This document shows, piece by piece, positions 34,639 to 43,629 of a stretch of DNA of 64,000 bases. Source of the stretch: Flavobacterium plurextorum (GTDB lineage Bacteria; Bacteroidota; Bacteroidia; Flavobacteriales; Flavobacteriaceae). A model generated the notes under the pieces. It did no database searches and was not told where the DNA came from. It saw nothing but the letters and a program-made list of their open reading frames with translations. Where the stretch lies: positions 50,748 to 114,747 of the forward strand of contig NZ_MUHD01000026.1 of assembly GCF_002217395.1 (NCBI RefSeq), written 5' to 3'. The position numbers were made by a program, and so were the translations under genes. Position 1 is the stretch's first letter. Each line of letters starts with the position of its first letter.

Positions 34639-35844
34639 ATGATAAAGAAAAGCCATTTTAGTTTTGCCAGAATTGTACTGATAAGTGCGATTGTATTTTC
34701 ATTTAATGAAATTTCGGCGCAGTCTTCCAGTACTATTTCAAAAGATTTAAAATGGTCAGAGCGAATGGCGCTTTCAGTTATCAAACGTGCTCCAAAGGCT
34801 TGGCAGGTCGATAATAACGAAAAACCAAAATGGGATTACAAATTGGGTTTATTGATGACTTCTTTTGAAAAACTGCATCAAGAAACAAATAATCCTGTTT
34901 ACGGTGATTATATCAAAGCTTACGGAGAAACAGTAGTTAATCCTTCGGGAGAAATTATGAATTACAAACTCGAAGATTATAATATCGATTATGTAAATCC
35001 AGGCAAGTTTTTATTTGAACTTTACAAAAGAACAAACGATAATCGCTACTTAATTGCTATGCAAACATTGCGTAAGCAATTAGAAACACATCCAAGAACA
35101 AATTCAGGTGGTTTTTGGCATAAAAAAATATATCCATATCAAATGTGGCTTGACGGTTTGTATATGGGAACACCATTCTATGCACGATATACGGTTGAAT
35201 TTGATAAGGGAAAAGATTTAAATGATGTTGCCAAACAATTTGAACAAATTCATCTGCACACGCTGGACAAAAAAACAGGATTGCTTTTTCATGCGTGGGA
35301 TGAAAGTAAACAAATGCCTTGGGCAAATAAAGAAACAGGGACTTCACCAAATTTCTGGTCGCGTTCTATTGGCTGGTACATGATGGCATTAGTTGATGTT
35401 TTGGATTATATGCCGAAAGAACATCCAAAAAGAAAAGAACTAATTCAGTATTTAAACGATATTTCAAAAGCAGTAGCAAAATATCAAGACAAATCTGGAT
35501 TATGGTATCAGGTTACTGATGCAGGAAATAAAGAAGGCAATTATCTTGAAGCTTCAGGATCTGAAATGTTTGTTTACGCTTTTGCGAAAGGAGCAAAAAA
35601 AGGATATTTACCAGCATCGTATAAAAAACTCGCTTTAAAAGGTTTCGACGCCATTACTAAAAAACTGGTTACCGTTGATGCTGATGGTGAAATTCATATC
35701 ACGCAGGTTTGTGCCAGTGCAGGTTTAGGAGGAAATCCATACCGCGATGGTTCTTTTGAATATTACATCAAAGAGAAAATAAAAATAGATAACTCACACG
35801 GTTTAGGGCCATTTATTTTGGCTGCATTAGAAGTAGAACAATAG
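34639..35844 (+). CDS. GH105 unsaturated uronyl hydrolase, paralogue 2
   Basis: The 401-residue member has a signal peptide to about ISAQ (residue 28), so is probably periplasmic. The catalytic Asp172 lies in QMWLDGLYMGTPF, and the substrate-contact His218 in FHAWDES is kept. The C-terminal GLGGNPYRDGSFEYY motif is typical. It starts 13 bp after the preceding paralogue and is followed 24 bp later by the third, so all three are co-transcribed. Closer in sequence to paralogue 3 than to paralogue 1 (for example LDYMPKEHPKR is identical). Confidence 0.9.
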   Translation: MIKKSHFSFARIVLISAIVFSFNEISAQSSSTISKDLKWSERMALSVIKRAPKAWQVDNNEKPKWDYKLGLLMTSFEKLHQETNNPVYGDYIKAYGETVVNPSGEIMNYKLEDYNIDYVNPGKFLFELYKRTNDNRYLIAMQTLRKQLETHPRTNSGGFWHKKIYPYQMWLDGLYMGTPFYARYTVEFDKGKDLNDVAKQFEQIHLHTLDKKTGLLFHAWDESKQMPWANKETGTSPNFWSRSIGWYMMALVDVLDYMPKEHPKRKELIQYLNDISKAVAKYQDKSGLWYQVTDAGNKEGNYLEASGSEMFVYAFAKGAKKGYLPASYKKLALKGFDAITKKLVTVDADGEIHITQVCASAGLGGNPYRDGSFEYYIKEKIKIDNSHGLGPFILAALEVEQ

Positions 35845-35868
35845 TAGAATTTTTAAATATATTTTGAA

Positions 35869-37089
35869 ATGAAAAATAGTAGGAAACACAGTTTTATGTC
35901 GGTTTTATTAGTTTGCGTAATGGCTTTAACAGGCTGTAAAGTAACTTCACAGGAAACTGCAAAAAAAGAAATCGTTATTTCGAAAGACATGAAATGGTCA
36001 GATAAAATGGCTTTAACTTTAATGAAACGTCATCCAGAAAGTTACATGATCGACGATTCTAAAAAGCCAAAATGGGATTATGTTCATGCTTTGGTTTTGC
36101 ATTCTATTGAAGAATTGTACAAGAAAAATCCAGATCCACGTTACAAAGCTTATATAAGAGGTTATGTAGATGAATTGGTGCAGGAAGACGGTACGATTAA
36201 AACGTACGAACTAGATAAATACAATATCGATTTGGTGGTTCCGGGACGTTTACTTTTTGCTATTTATGCCGAAACAAAACAGGATAAATATTTAAAAGCA
36301 ATGCAATTGGTTCGTAAACAATTGACAGAGCAGCCTCGCACAGCGAGCGGCGGATTCTGGCACAAACAAATTTATCCAAACCAAATGTGGTTAGACGGTT
36401 TGTATATGGGAGAACCATTTTATGCTGAATATACTTTGACGTTTGAAAACGGAAAAAGTTTTGATGATATCGCAAAACAATTTGAGTTGATTCAATTACA
36501 CGCAACAGATCCTAAAACAGGATTATTGTACCATGGTTGGGATGAAAGTAAAGCAATGCCTTGGGCGAATAAAGTAACAGGAAACTCGCCAAATTTCTGG
36601 TCTAGAGCTTTAGGCTGGTATGCAATGGCATTAGTTGATGTTTTAGATTATATGCCAAAAGAACATCCAAAGAGAGCAGAATTAATTAAGTATTTAAACA
36701 ATGTATCAGCAGCTTTGGCTAAATATCAAGATAAATCTGGATTGTGGTATCAAGTTACTGATAAAGCAGGAGGAAAAGGAAACTATTTAGAAGCTTCAGG
36801 ATCATCAATGTTTGCTTATGCTTTTGCAAAAGGAGCAAACAAAGGTTATTTACCTGCAAAATATAAAAAATTAGCCAACAAAGCTTTTGACGGATTAACA
36901 ACAGTTTTAATCAAAAAAGTAGATGAGGACGGCGGTATTACATTAACAAACTGCTGCCAAGTTGCTGGTTTAGGAGGAACTCCATATCGTGACGGTTCTT
37001 ACGAATATTATGTAAATGAAAGAAAGAAAGACAACGATCCTAAAGCAACGGGACCATTTATCTTGGCTGCTTTAGAATTAAATAGATAA
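35869..37089 (+). CDS. GH105 unsaturated uronyl hydrolase, lipoprotein paralogue 3
   Basis: The 406-residue member differs from its neighbours in having a lipobox LTGC (Cys23), so it is likely membrane anchored. Catalytic Asp176 (QMWLDGLYMGEPF) and His222 (YHGWDES) are present. The product would act on unsaturated galacturonyl or rhamnogalacturonyl ends and feed KduI and KduD. It is the last of the GH105 set; a 228-bp gap with an inverted-repeat element separates it from GH43. Confidence 0.9.
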   Translation: MKNSRKHSFMSVLLVCVMALTGCKVTSQETAKKEIVISKDMKWSDKMALTLMKRHPESYMIDDSKKPKWDYVHALVLHSIEELYKKNPDPRYKAYIRGYVDELVQEDGTIKTYELDKYNIDLVVPGRLLFAIYAETKQDKYLKAMQLVRKQLTEQPRTASGGFWHKQIYPNQMWLDGLYMGEPFYAEYTLTFENGKSFDDIAKQFELIQLHATDPKTGLLYHGWDESKAMPWANKVTGNSPNFWSRALGWYAMALVDVLDYMPKEHPKRAELIKYLNNVSAALAKYQDKSGLWYQVTDKAGGKGNYLEASGSSMFAYAFAKGANKGYLPAKYKKLANKAFDGLTTVLIKKVDEDGGITLTNCCQVAGLGGTPYRDGSYEYYVNERKKDNDPKATGPFILAALELNR

Positions 37090-37155
37090 TTTATAGTTGT
37101 TAATTATTAGTTATTAATGATTGGTTAGGATAATTATTAGGAAAGCACAAAGTAT

Positions 37156-37285
37156 TGTCATTTCGACCAAAAGGAGAAATCGCACACGGAATTCAATAAA
37201 GATTGGTAACATTATGTAAGGAGTTTCGGGTGTGATTTGCTTCGCCAATTCGCTATCGTTCGGGTCTCCTTACGTCGAAATGACA
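37156..37285. repeat. Inverted-repeat intergenic element
   Basis: A 130-bp element has perfect 12-bp terminal inverted repeats, TGTCATTTCGAC (37156-37167) and GTCGAAATGACA (37274-37285), plus inner paired CGCACAC / GTGTG arms. A left-half copy is at 10849-10895. No coding potential; it resembles a MITE-like or intergenic palindromic repeat. Confidence 0.8.
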
Positions 37286-37317
37286 AAAAAGGCGTTGAGT
37301 AAAAAAATAAAACAAAA

Positions 37318-38916
37318 ATGAAAAGTATAAAAATCGCAGTTCTTCTCCTTTCCGTATTTTCATTTCAGAAAAATACAGCACAAGTATGGACACCAGATAA
37401 TGGAGATGGAACTTATACAAATCCAATTATTCATGCTGATTATTCAGATCCTGACGCAGTAAGGGTTGGAGATGATTTTTATATGACTGCATCGTCTTTT
37501 AATTGTATTCCAGGATTACCAATTTTGCATTCTAAAGACTTAGTTAATTGGAAGATTGTAAGCTATGCACTGCCAAAACAGCCGCCTTTTGAAACGTATG
37601 ATAAAGTGCAGCACGGAAACGGTGTTTGGGCGCCAAGCATTACTTTTCATAACAATGAATTTTATATTTACTATCCAGATCCTGATTTTGGGATTTATAT
37701 GATAAAAGCTAAAAATGCAGAAGGGCCTTGGTCAGAACCGCTTTTAGTAAAAGCCGGAAAAGGACTTATTGACCCGAGTCCGCTTTGGGATGACGATGGA
37801 AAAGTTTATTTAGTGCATGCATTTGCCGGAAGCCGAGCGCAGATTAAAAGTTTAATTGTGGTGTGCAGTATGAATGCTGAAGGAACAATTGCCAATAATG
37901 ATGAAGTAATGGTGATTGACGGACATGATGGCGAAGGCACGATTGAAGGTCCAAAATTCTATAAAAGAAATAATTATTATTACATTTTTGCACCAGCAGG
38001 AGGTGTTCCAACGGGCTGGCAGACTATTTTAAGATCTAAAAATGTTTTTGGACCTTATGAAAAGAAAAAAGTTTTAGAGCAAGGGTCAACCAAAATAAAC
38101 GGTCCGCATCAAGGCGCTTGGGTGCAGACGCAGACAGGCGAAGATTGGTTTATCCACTTTCAGGATAAAGGTGCTTACGGAAGAATAGTGCATTTGCAGC
38201 CTATGAAATGGGAAAAAGATTGGCCGGTTATGGGACAGGATTTTGATAAAAATGGAATAGGAGAACCGGTTACAACTTATAAAAAACCAAATGTTGGTAA
38301 AAAATATCCAATTGAAAATCCTGCAGTATCAGATGAGTTTAATGAACCAAAATTAGGGTTGCAATGGCAATGGCAGGCAAATTCTCAGATCAATTGGGGT
38401 TTGCCTACGAGTCTTGGCTATTTGAATTTATTTTGCATGACGACAATTAAGGATAGTAAAAGAATTTTTGATGCTCCAAATTTACTGCTTCAAAAATTTC
38501 CTGCTGAAGAGTTTTCGGCGACAGCCAAATTAACTTTCAATACTAGATTAAATGGAGAATCTACAGGACTGATTATTATGGGATTGGATTATAGTTATTT
38601 ATGCCTGAAAAATGATAATGGTAAATTATATCTTAACCAAAAAACAGGAACTTTTAATAAAACAGTTTCAGAAACAGAAACAAAACCAGTTTTAATTTCC
38701 AGCAATATAATTTATTTGAGAGTAAAAGTTAAAAAGGGCGGAATCTGCAGTTTCTTTTATAGTTTAGATGATAAAAACTATCAGCCGATAGGAAGTGATT
38801 TTACTTCAACGGAAGGAAAATGGATCGGTGCAAAAATGGGACTTTTTGCTTTAAGCGAAAAGGTAACAAACGATTCTGGAAATGTTGCGGTTGATTGGTT
38901 TAGAGTAACGAAATAA
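37318..38916 (+). CDS. GH43 family glycoside hydrolase
   Basis: This 532-residue exported enzyme has a signal peptide (to about residue 22) and a five-bladed GH43 domain (about 30-330). The three acidic residues are visible: Asp44 in DYSDPD (base), Asp152 in LIDPSP (pKa modulator) and Glu210 in GTIEGPKF (acid). A C-terminal beta-sandwich (about 340-532, DEFNEPKLGLQWQWQANSQ onward) is like the concanavalin-type domain of GH43 beta-xylosidases and arabinofuranosidases. By context it may remove arabinose, xylose or galactose side residues of pectin. It lies 8 bp before the PL10-CE8 gene. Confidence 0.9.
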   Translation: MKSIKIAVLLLSVFSFQKNTAQVWTPDNGDGTYTNPIIHADYSDPDAVRVGDDFYMTASSFNCIPGLPILHSKDLVNWKIVSYALPKQPPFETYDKVQHGNGVWAPSITFHNNEFYIYYPDPDFGIYMIKAKNAEGPWSEPLLVKAGKGLIDPSPLWDDDGKVYLVHAFAGSRAQIKSLIVVCSMNAEGTIANNDEVMVIDGHDGEGTIEGPKFYKRNNYYYIFAPAGGVPTGWQTILRSKNVFGPYEKKKVLEQGSTKINGPHQGAWVQTQTGEDWFIHFQDKGAYGRIVHLQPMKWEKDWPVMGQDFDKNGIGEPVTTYKKPNVGKKYPIENPAVSDEFNEPKLGLQWQWQANSQINWGLPTSLGYLNLFCMTTIKDSKRIFDAPNLLLQKFPAEEFSATAKLTFNTRLNGESTGLIIMGLDYSYLCLKNDNGKLYLNQKTGTFNKTVSETETKPVLISSNIIYLRVKVKKGGICSFFYSLDDKNYQPIGSDFTSTEGKWIGAKMGLFALSEKVTNDSGNVAVDWFRVTK

Positions 38917-38924
38917 AATTTAGA

Positions 38925-40928
38925 ATGATTCAGTTAAAAAAAATCCTATTGCTTTTCAGTATCGCTTTGAGTTTTGGAATTCAGGCGCAGAATACTTATA
39001 AAAACTGGCCTGATATAATTCGTAAAAGCGATGCTTCATGGTTTGGCACTGAAGAAGCTAAAAAGATTGCCGAAAACGTACTGCTTTACCAAAGAGATAT
39101 TGGAGGCTGGCCAAAGAATATTCAAATGCAGAACGAGCTGACTCCTTCGCAGAAAAAGGATTTACTCGACATAAAAAAGACCACAAAAGAAACCACAACA
39201 GACAATGGAGCAACCACTCAGGAAATGCTCTATATGTCTAAAATGTATGCTCAGGTAAAAGACGAGCGTTACAAAGAATCATTTTTAAAAGGGTTAAATT
39301 ATTTACTGGAAGCGCAATATGCAAATGGCGGCTGGCCTCAATTTTATCCGCTGAAAAAAGGGTATTACACACACATTACGTACAATGACGATTCGATGGT
39401 GCGTATTCTAGAGGTAATGAAAGAAGTAAGTGAAGAAACTGATTTCTACAGTATAAAACCTTCAAAAGAAATTATTGCAAAAACAAAAACAGCTTTTGAT
39501 AAAGGAATTGACTGCATCATCAAAACGCAATACAAACAAAACGGAGTTTTAACGGCTTGGTGTGCACAGCACGATGAAGTTACACTGCTTCCTGCGAAAG
39601 CTAGAGCGTATGAATTGCCTTCGCTCAGCGGAAAAGAATCGGCTAAAATTGTACTGCTTTTGATGTCAATTAAAAAACCGTCACCAGAGATTATGACCGC
39701 TGTAAAAAGCGCCTATGCATGGTTTGAAAAAACAAAAATCACCAATCTTGAAGAAAAGCGTGTTTTAAATGATGCAGGTAAAGTTATTGATAAAAAGATG
39801 ATTCCAACTCAGAATGCAGCGCCAATCTGGGCAAGATTTATGGAATTGGACAATAATGAACCTTTCTTTTGCGATCGTGACGGAATCAAAAAGAAATCAT
39901 TGGATGAAATTGGAGCAGAACGCCGAAACGGTTACGCATGGTATACAGATGAACCAAAAGAAGTACTGAAGAAATATACAGCTTGGGGAATTAAAAATGG
40001 TACAAAAGTTTCAGAAACAGGAGCAGAGAAAAAGAAAGTTGTTTTTTTTACCGTAGCACAGGATGGTTCTGGAGATTTTACCAAAATACAAGATGCCATA
40101 TATGCGAGCCCGTCTTTTCCTTATGAAAAAGTAACGATACTCATTAAAAACGGAACATACAACGAAAAACTTAGAGTGCCTGAATGGAACAATAATTTGA
40201 TTTTGTTTGGCGAAAGTAAAGAGAAAACGATCATTACTTTTGATGATAATTTTTCGAAAATCAACTTAGGACGAAACAGCACTTTTTATACGTCAACTCT
40301 TTTAGTAGAAGCAGACGATTTTACAGCATTTAACCTAACCATTAAAAATGCTTCGGGCGATAAAGGTCAGGCAATTGCATTATCGCTTACTGGAAATCGA
40401 GCTAGAATTACCAGCTGTATTATTTCAGGAAATCAAGATACCTTATATTTATCAGGAAAAAATGCTAAGCAGTATTTTAGAAACTGTTATATTGAGGGTA
40501 CAACCGATTTTATTTTTGGCGGAGCTACAGCTTTATTCGAAAATTGCGTCATTCACAGCATTAAAAGTTCGTATGTAACAGCTGCTTCAACTCCTGAAGG
40601 CGTTGCTTATGGTTTTGTTTTTAAAAATTGCAAACTAACCGCAGAACCTGCTGCAGAGGCTGTTTATCTGGGCAGACCCTGGCGTATTTATGCCAAAACC
40701 GTTTTTATCAATTGTGAATTAGGTAAACATATAAAAGCCGAAGGCTGGGAAAACTGGTCAAAACCTGATGCAGAGAAAAATGCCTTTTATGCCGAATACA
40801 ATAACAGCGGCGAAGGATTTCAACCAAAGAAAAGAGTCACATGGTCACATCAGCTTACAAAAACTGAAGCAGAGCAATATTCGACAGAAAATATTCTAAA
40901 AGATACAGTACCTAATTGGTATTTTTAA
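38925..40928 (+). CDS. PL10 pectate lyase - CE8 pectin methylesterase fusion
   Basis: This 667-residue exported protein joins two activities. After a signal peptide (to about residue 22), residues 25-355 form a PL10 pectate lyase: YNDDSMVRIL calcium or substrate site, GGWPQFYP, and Arg227 in RAYELPSLSG, the expected catalytic base. Residues about 370-667 form a CE8 methylesterase beta-helix with Asp505 (GNQDTLY), Asp528 (TDFIFGG) and Arg584 (LGRPW), the catalytic set known from pectin methylesterases. The esterase would expose free galacturonate and the lyase would then cut it by beta-elimination. It follows GH43 by 8 bp. Confidence 0.94.
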   Translation: MIQLKKILLLFSIALSFGIQAQNTYKNWPDIIRKSDASWFGTEEAKKIAENVLLYQRDIGGWPKNIQMQNELTPSQKKDLLDIKKTTKETTTDNGATTQEMLYMSKMYAQVKDERYKESFLKGLNYLLEAQYANGGWPQFYPLKKGYYTHITYNDDSMVRILEVMKEVSEETDFYSIKPSKEIIAKTKTAFDKGIDCIIKTQYKQNGVLTAWCAQHDEVTLLPAKARAYELPSLSGKESAKIVLLLMSIKKPSPEIMTAVKSAYAWFEKTKITNLEEKRVLNDAGKVIDKKMIPTQNAAPIWARFMELDNNEPFFCDRDGIKKKSLDEIGAERRNGYAWYTDEPKEVLKKYTAWGIKNGTKVSETGAEKKKVVFFTVAQDGSGDFTKIQDAIYASPSFPYEKVTILIKNGTYNEKLRVPEWNNNLILFGESKEKTIITFDDNFSKINLGRNSTFYTSTLLVEADDFTAFNLTIKNASGDKGQAIALSLTGNRARITSCIISGNQDTLYLSGKNAKQYFRNCYIEGTTDFIFGGATALFENCVIHSIKSSYVTAASTPEGVAYGFVFKNCKLTAEPAAEAVYLGRPWRIYAKTVFINCELGKHIKAEGWENWSKPDAEKNAFYAEYNNSGEGFQPKKRVTWSHQLTKTEAEQYSTENILKDTVPNWYF

Positions 40929-41033
40929 TTTAGGCACAAAGGTTCAGAGATACAAAGGTATGTAGTTCCTAAAATACTGAGTATTCGAATTAATCTTTGC
41001 TTCTTTGCACCTTAAAAAATAAGAACTTAAAAA

Positions 41034-42380
41034 ATGAAATATCTACTTCTCCTCTTAGTATCCTGCGTTTCTTTTGCTCAGAAAAATGATTTTCCAACAG
41101 CAAAAGTCGATTCGATAGTAAATAGAATTCAGCTTCCTGTGTTTCCTGCTTATCAAGTTAATATTTTGAAAATAGGAGCAAAAGGAGATTCTATTACAAA
41201 CAATAAAACGGTGTTTGATAAAGCAATGGCACTCTGTAAAAAGAAAGGCGGAGGAACCATTATTGTTCCAAAAGGAATTTATAAAATAAATGGACCTATT
41301 CATTTTGTCAGCAATGTAAATTTGAAAATAGAAAAAGGAACCAAAATAAAATTCAGCGACAATCCTCAAGATTATCCTTTAGTTTTAACAAGTTGGGAAG
41401 GCACGATGCTCTATAATTACAGTCCGCTTATTTATGCTGCTGACTGTTCTAATATTGCAATTACTGGCGAAGGAACGATTGATGGTGAAGGCGGGAAAAT
41501 ATGGAAAAGCTTTAAAGCAAAAGAAGGTCCGGGCAAGGAGTTAAGCCGAGATATGAATCATAATAATGTGCCATTAAAAGATCGAAAATTTGGAGAAGGT
41601 TACTTTTTACGTCCGCAGATGATTCAGTTTTTAAATTGCAAAAATGTACTTGTTGAGAAAGTCAGAATTGAAAATTCGCCATTTTGGTGTCTCCATCTTT
41701 TAAAATCACAAAGTATTACCGTTCGAGGCATCAGTTATAAATCATTAAACCATAATAATGACGGAATCGATCCTGAATACGCAAAAGATGTTTTGATTGA
41801 AAACGTAACCTTTAATAATGGTGATGATAATGTTGCCATTAAAGCGGGGCGAGATCACGAGGGAAGAGCAAATACAGCAACGCCAAGTGAGAATATCGTA
41901 ATTAGAAACTGTAATTTTAAAGGACTTCACGGAGTTGTAATTGGCAGTGAAATGTCAGCAGGAGTACAAAATGTATTTGTCGAGAACTGTAAAACAATAG
42001 GTTATTTAAAAAGAGGAATTTATTTAAAAACCAATGCTGACCGCGGAGGTTACATCAAAAATGTTTTTGTTCGAAACATACAATTAGACGAAGTTGAAGA
42101 TTGTCTTTATATGACTGCTAATTATCATGGAGAAGGCAAAGGTTATCAATCGGATATTTCAAACATTCATTTTTCAAATATTACTTGTAACAAAGCATCA
42201 GAATCTGGTATTGTTATTCAAGGTTTCCCCGATAAAAAAATTAGAAACATATCTTTGAATAATATTGAAATAAAAGAAGCAAAAAATGCCTTGTCAAACG
42301 AAAATGCGGAGAATGTTTTGATGACAGATGTTTTTATAGGGAAAAGAGCAGGAGTGCCTACGGCAGTTTCGAAGCATTAG
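41034..42380 (+). CDS. GH28 family hydrolase, second copy
   Basis: The 448-residue enzyme has a signal peptide (to about CVSFAQ, residue 16) without lipobox. The catalytic Asp243 (NNDGID), Asp264-Asp265 (NGDDNVAIK) and His299 (GLHGVVIGS) are present. The RIK motif of the first GH28 is replaced by Tyr330-Leu-Lys332 (GIYLKTN), which points to a different substrate or an exo mode. The N-terminal NILKIGAKGDSITNNKTVFDKA motif is normal. It is 31% or so alike to the first GH28 by eye only in motif regions. It is separated from the PL10-CE8 gene by 105 bp and followed by a repeat-filled gap. Confidence 0.88.
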   Translation: MKYLLLLLVSCVSFAQKNDFPTAKVDSIVNRIQLPVFPAYQVNILKIGAKGDSITNNKTVFDKAMALCKKKGGGTIIVPKGIYKINGPIHFVSNVNLKIEKGTKIKFSDNPQDYPLVLTSWEGTMLYNYSPLIYAADCSNIAITGEGTIDGEGGKIWKSFKAKEGPGKELSRDMNHNNVPLKDRKFGEGYFLRPQMIQFLNCKNVLVEKVRIENSPFWCLHLLKSQSITVRGISYKSLNHNNDGIDPEYAKDVLIENVTFNNGDDNVAIKAGRDHEGRANTATPSENIVIRNCNFKGLHGVVIGSEMSAGVQNVFVENCKTIGYLKRGIYLKTNADRGGYIKNVFVRNIQLDEVEDCLYMTANYHGEGKGYQSDISNIHFSNITCNKASESGIVIQGFPDKKIRNISLNNIEIKEAKNALSNENAENVLMTDVFIGKRAGVPTAVSKH

Positions 42381-42403
42381 TTTTTTTAGGTTCAAAGGAG
42401 CAA

Positions 42404-42588
42404 AGGAACAAAGGAGCAAAGGAACAGAGGTTTTCTGATGATATACACCGCAATGCGTCTATACAAAGTATTGTCTTCCTGAGTGAAGTCGAAGGATTTT
42501 CGAACTGTAAAGGTCTTCGACTTCGCTCAGACTGACAAACGGAGACTATAAAATATAGAAAAAATTTAGCTCCCGATAGCTAGCGGGA
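42404..42588. repeat. Intergenic repeat unit A of a tandem pair
   Basis: This 185-bp block is nearly identical to unit B at 42674-42860, offset by 270 bp. Within it are AGGAACAAAGG-type runs, a hairpin pair (CTGAGTGAAGTCGAAGG with CTTCGACTTCGCTCAG) and, at the end, a REP-like palindrome copy (42571-42588, TCCCGATAGCTAGCGGGA). Confidence 0.85.
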
Positions 42589-42673
42589 TTACGTAACATT
42601 AAAGCACTTTGCGGTAAAAAAAATCTGCTAAATCTGCGAGAGTAAATTTTTTTTCACGCTCCCGACGACTATT

Positions 42674-42860
42674 AGGAACAAAGGAACAAAGGAACAGAGG
42701 TTTTCTGATGATATACATCGCAATGCGTCTATACAAAGTATTGTCCTCCTGAGCGAAGTCGAAGGATTTTCAAGCTGTAAAGATCTTCGACTTCGCTCAG
42801 ACTGACAAACGGAGAATATAAAATATAGGAAAAAAACTTAGCTCCCGATAGCTATAGGGA
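42674..42860. repeat. Intergenic repeat unit B of a tandem pair
   Basis: A second copy of unit A, with CTGAGCGAAGTCGAAGG / CTTCGACTTCGCTCAG arms and a REP-like palindrome at 42843-42860 (TCCCGATAGCTATAGGGA). A degenerate palindrome (TCCCGACGACTATTAGGA, 42660-42677) overlaps the start of this unit. The gap 42381-42885 holds no ORF. Confidence 0.85.
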
Positions 42861-42885
42861 GCGTGAAACAAAAAAACAAACAAAA

Positions 42886-43629
42886 ATGAAAAAATACATC
42901 TTCTTAACATTGCTTATCACATCAGTTTGTTTTGCTCAAAAAACAACTTTGTACACAATTGGCGATTCGACAATGGCTAATAAAAAAGACCCTGAGAAAA
43001 ACCCTGAACATGGATGGGCACAAGTACTTCAGCCTTTTTTTAAAGATGATATTGTAGTCGTAAATAAAGCTGTTAATGGTAGAAGCACCAAAAGTTTTAT
43101 CAATGAAAAACGCTGGGATTCAATTTATAAAAAGCTGAGAAAAGGTGATTATGTTTTTATTGAATTTGGGCATAATGATGAAAAAATAGAAGACTCAACA
43201 CGTTATACAAATCCGCATACAACTTATCGACATAATCTGATTCGCTTTGTAAAAGAGAGCAGAGAGAAAGGAGCAATCCCAGTTTTATTAACTTCAATTG
43301 CCAGACGTAATTTTAATGAAAAAGGAGTTTTGGTTCCTACCCATGGCGATTATCCTCTTGAAACCCGTTTGACCGCACAGGAATACAAAGTTCCTTTTAT
43401 CGATTTAGAATATTATACAGAGCTTCTAGAGCAGTCATACGGTCCTGAAAAGTCAAAACAGCTCCATTTGCATTTTAAAGCAGGGGAAAGTCCTTATTAT
43501 GATAAAGACAAAGCCGATGATACACATCTTTCTTTATTGGGGGCAACTAAAATTGCGCAGCTGGTAATAGATCAAATTAAAGTATTAGAAGATTCTTCGA
43601 TGGATAAGCTGAAAAAAGCGATAAGATAA
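42886..43629 (+). CDS. SGNH-hydrolase, CE12-type rhamnogalacturonan acetylesterase
   Basis: The 247-residue exported esterase has a signal peptide (to about CFAQ, residue 18) and the SGNH blocks: Ser28 in TIGDSTMANK, Gly in AVNGRSTKSF, Asn in EFGHNDEK and Asp211/Asp212-Thr-His214 in DDTHLSLLG. This matches RhgT/CE12 enzymes that remove acetyl groups from rhamnogalacturonan or xylan. It is the last enzyme of the pectin locus on this strand and is preceded by a repeat-filled gap, so it may have its own promoter. Confidence 0.88.
   Translation: MKKYIFLTLLITSVCFAQKTTLYTIGDSTMANKKDPEKNPEHGWAQVLQPFFKDDIVVVNKAVNGRSTKSFINEKRWDSIYKKLRKGDYVFIEFGHNDEKIEDSTRYTNPHTTYRHNLIRFVKESREKGAIPVLLTSIARRNFNEKGVLVPTHGDYPLETRLTAQEYKVPFIDLEYYTELLEQSYGPEKSKQLHLHFKAGESPYYDKDKADDTHLSLLGATKIAQLVIDQIKVLEDSSMDKLKKAIR

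Noticed and set aside
40929..41033. CAAAGG / CTTTGC runs between the PL10-CE8 gene and the second GH28
   Set aside because: They resemble AGGAACAAAGG runs in the 42.4-kb repeats but are too degenerate to call as a separate element.
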